Assembly (NCBI RefSeq): GCF_027941775.1
Contig: NZ_CP115917.1
Location: 1,185,001-1,249,000, forward strand
Reading direction: 5' to 3'
From: Tenacibaculum pacificus
Lineage (GTDB): Bacteria; Bacteroidota; Bacteroidia; Flavobacteriales; Flavobacteriaceae
DNA: 64,000 nt
Position numbers and translations under genes: made by a program. The notes under the pieces were generated by a model. The model was not told the origin of the DNA. It saw only the letters and a list, made by a program, of their open reading frames with translations, and searched no databases. Shown here in pieces: positions 62,805-64,000 of the stretch; positions within the stretch are counted from its first letter, which is position 1; every line of letters starts with the position of its first letter.

Positions 62805-63707
62805 ATGAATTTACAACATTTTAAAACTATTTTTTCTGATGATTTAAAATATACTTATCCTCAGACAGAAATAGATACTTTTTTCTTTTATCTAATTGAA
62901 GATTATTTAGGTTTTCAAAGAATTGATGTTATTATGAAATCTGATTTTGAAATTCCTGAAGAAAAACAACTACTATTTAACAATGTAATTCAGCGATTGA
63001 AAAATGAAGAACCAATTCAGTATATTTTGGGAAACACCGAGTTTTATGGATATCCTTTTTTAGTAAATAAAAATACTTTAATTCCTCGTCCAGAAACTGA
63101 AGAATTAGTTGAATGGATACTTTCTGAATTTTCTGATATTAAAAACTTACAACGTGATGAGGTTTTAAAACCCCTCACTATTTTAGAAATTGGTACAGGA
63201 ACAGGTTGTATTCCGATTAGTTTAAAAAAGAACTTATCTAATTCTGATGTTTCAGCAATTGATATTTCTAAAGAAGCTTTAAAAATTGCATCAGAAAATG
63301 CAAAATTGAATAATGTTGATGTTCAGTTTATAGAACAAGATATTTTAAAAGCTGATGATTTAAATTTCATCAACTCTTCCACTTCTAATATAAATTTTGA
63401 TGTTATCGTTTCTAATCCTCCATACGTTAGAGAATTGGAAAAAATTGAAATCAAAAATAATGTATTAGAAAATGAGCCACATTTGGCGTTGTTTGTTGAT
63501 GATAATAATCCATTAATTTTTTACGATAAAATTGCCGATTTAGCTAAAAAGCATTTAACAGAAAATGGTTTACTGTTTTTTGAGATAAATCAATATTTAG
63601 GAAAAGAAACTGTAAAAATGCTTATCGATAAAGGTTTTAAAAATATTGAGCTAAAAAAAGATTTTTCTGGAAATGATAGAATGATAAAAGCCAGCTATTA
63701 CATCTAA
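62805..63707 (+). CDS. prmC: peptide chain release factor N5-glutamine methyltransferase
   Basis: Methylates the Gln of the GGQ motif in release factors, with SAM. 300 residues: helical N-terminal domain (1-100, ending NTLIPRPETEELVEW), SAM motif ILEIGTGTGCIPISL (about 125-139) and the catalytic NPPY (SNPPYVRELEKIE, about 205). Complete. Followed after 14 bases by a second methyltransferase gene. Confidence 0.95.
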   Translation: MNLQHFKTIFSDDLKYTYPQTEIDTFFFYLIEDYLGFQRIDVIMKSDFEIPEEKQLLFNNVIQRLKNEEPIQYILGNTEFYGYPFLVNKNTLIPRPETEELVEWILSEFSDIKNLQRDEVLKPLTILEIGTGTGCIPISLKKNLSNSDVSAIDISKEALKIASENAKLNNVDVQFIEQDILKADDLNFINSSTSNINFDVIVSNPPYVRELEKIEIKNNVLENEPHLALFVDDNNPLIFYDKIADLAKKHLTENGLLFFEINQYLGKETVKMLIDKGFKNIELKKDFSGNDRMIKASYYI

Positions 63708-63721
63708 ATAATTATTGAAAT

Positions 63722-64000
63722 TTGAATACAACTATTTTACATAAAGAGCCACAAGAATTTATTGATAAAAACTTAAATTCTGATATCACAAAATTGATTT
63801 TAAAAGGAAGTCCTTTTGATACAATTTCAATACAAGAATTATCGAATCAGATTATTAGTAAGCAAAAATCAAAAACAAAATTACCGACTTGGTTTGCTAA
63901 AAAAAATATTTATTATCCTGATAAAATTAGTATTGAACAAACTTCTTCTGAAGCAACAGCGATTTATAAATCAGGTTTGGTTTCAGGAAAATCATTAATA
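63722..64000 (+). CDS. THUMP-like-domain SAM methyltransferase, N-terminal part
   Basis: 93 codons to the window edge, starting at a TTG at 63722 (an in-frame stop lies just before it at 63716). The visible part (KEPQEFIDKNLNSDITKLIL, then LPTWFAKKNIYYPDK, IEQTSSEATAIYKSGLVSGK) matches the N-terminus of a Bacteroidota class I methyltransferase with a THUMP-like domain. The SAM site would follow just outside the window. Likely an RNA methyltransferase; likely co-transcribed with prmC. Confidence 0.75.
   Translation, partial: MNTTILHKEPQEFIDKNLNSDITKLILKGSPFDTISIQELSNQIISKQKSKTKLPTWFAKKNIYYPDKISIEQTSSEATAIYKSGLVSGKSLI

Overview
The window is an AT-rich stretch of chromosome from a member of the Bacteroidota, most likely a Flavobacteriaceae of the Tenacibaculum/Polaribacter type. 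The reasons are: promoter -7 boxes of the TAnnTTTG class in front of many genes, almost no Shine-Dalgarno sequences, the protein set (DUF4290, a bacillithiol-type YtxJ protein, an FKBP-like lipoprotein with calcium-type repeats, an epimerase-type threonine dehydrogenase, long AcnB, two-zinc-motif DnaJ, MurA with Asp in place of the active-site Cys) and dispersed intergenic repeats of a flavobacterial kind. It is mostly core genome. I see no prophage, insertion sequence, CRISPR array or conjugative element.

Layout. 0-9 kb: DUF937 protein (cut by the left edge), dicarboxylate/glutamate symporter, PcrA/UvrD helicase, DUF4290-murA pair, grpE-dnaJ. 9-13 kb: a gene-poor stretch with two dispersed repeats, several hairpins and the RNase P RNA gene, then aconitase B. 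13-20 kb: fabG, an XRE regulator, a 0.9-kb non-coding stretch holding two diverged tandem copies of an unknown module, purL (frameshifted) and a carboxypeptidase-regulatory-domain protein. 20-30 kb: two tRNAs, aroK, a phosphoribosyltransferase, an S4 protein, two envelope proteins, half a transketolase, maf-ubiA-smpB, clpB, ytxJ. 30-39 kb: SF2 helicase, fumarylacetoacetase, glyA, Na+/H+ antiporter, rmuC (frameshifted), acyltransferase, DEAD-box RNA helicase. 39-46 kb: a cold-shock cluster (three near-identical 63-residue CspA paralogues, one basic-tail/cold-shock-domain fusion, and a zinc-ribbon SDR-like protein) plus a TetR-nitroreductase-DJ-1 operon. 46-64 kb: Lrp with divergent threonine dehydrogenase, YitT protein, orphan DEAD-like domain, RluA pseudouridine synthase, a second Lrp (frameshifted), M14 peptidase with PLP enzyme, glmM, rpsA, a minus-strand run ending in HAD hydrolase and ribD (both frameshifted), then prmC and a THUMP-like methyltransferase cut by the right edge.

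The most unusual thing is a set of small lesions in otherwise intact conserved genes. Five genes carry one-base frameshifts (purL, rmuC, an Lrp regulator, a HAD hydrolase, ribD), AcnB has Arg where the first iron-sulphur Cys is expected, and one secreted protein has ATA where its ATG should be. In three of the frameshifts, the AcnB change and the ATA start, restoring the expected reading recreates the tetranucleotide CATG. This points either to systematic sequencing error at a modified CATG motif or to real mutation at that motif, and it should be settled before any of these genes is called a pseudogene.

The best candidates for undescribed biology are the tandem non-coding modules at 14.8-15.5 kb, the roughly 90-base repeat whose two copies show a compensatory base-pair change, and the cold-shock cluster with its zinc-ribbon SDR-like protein.
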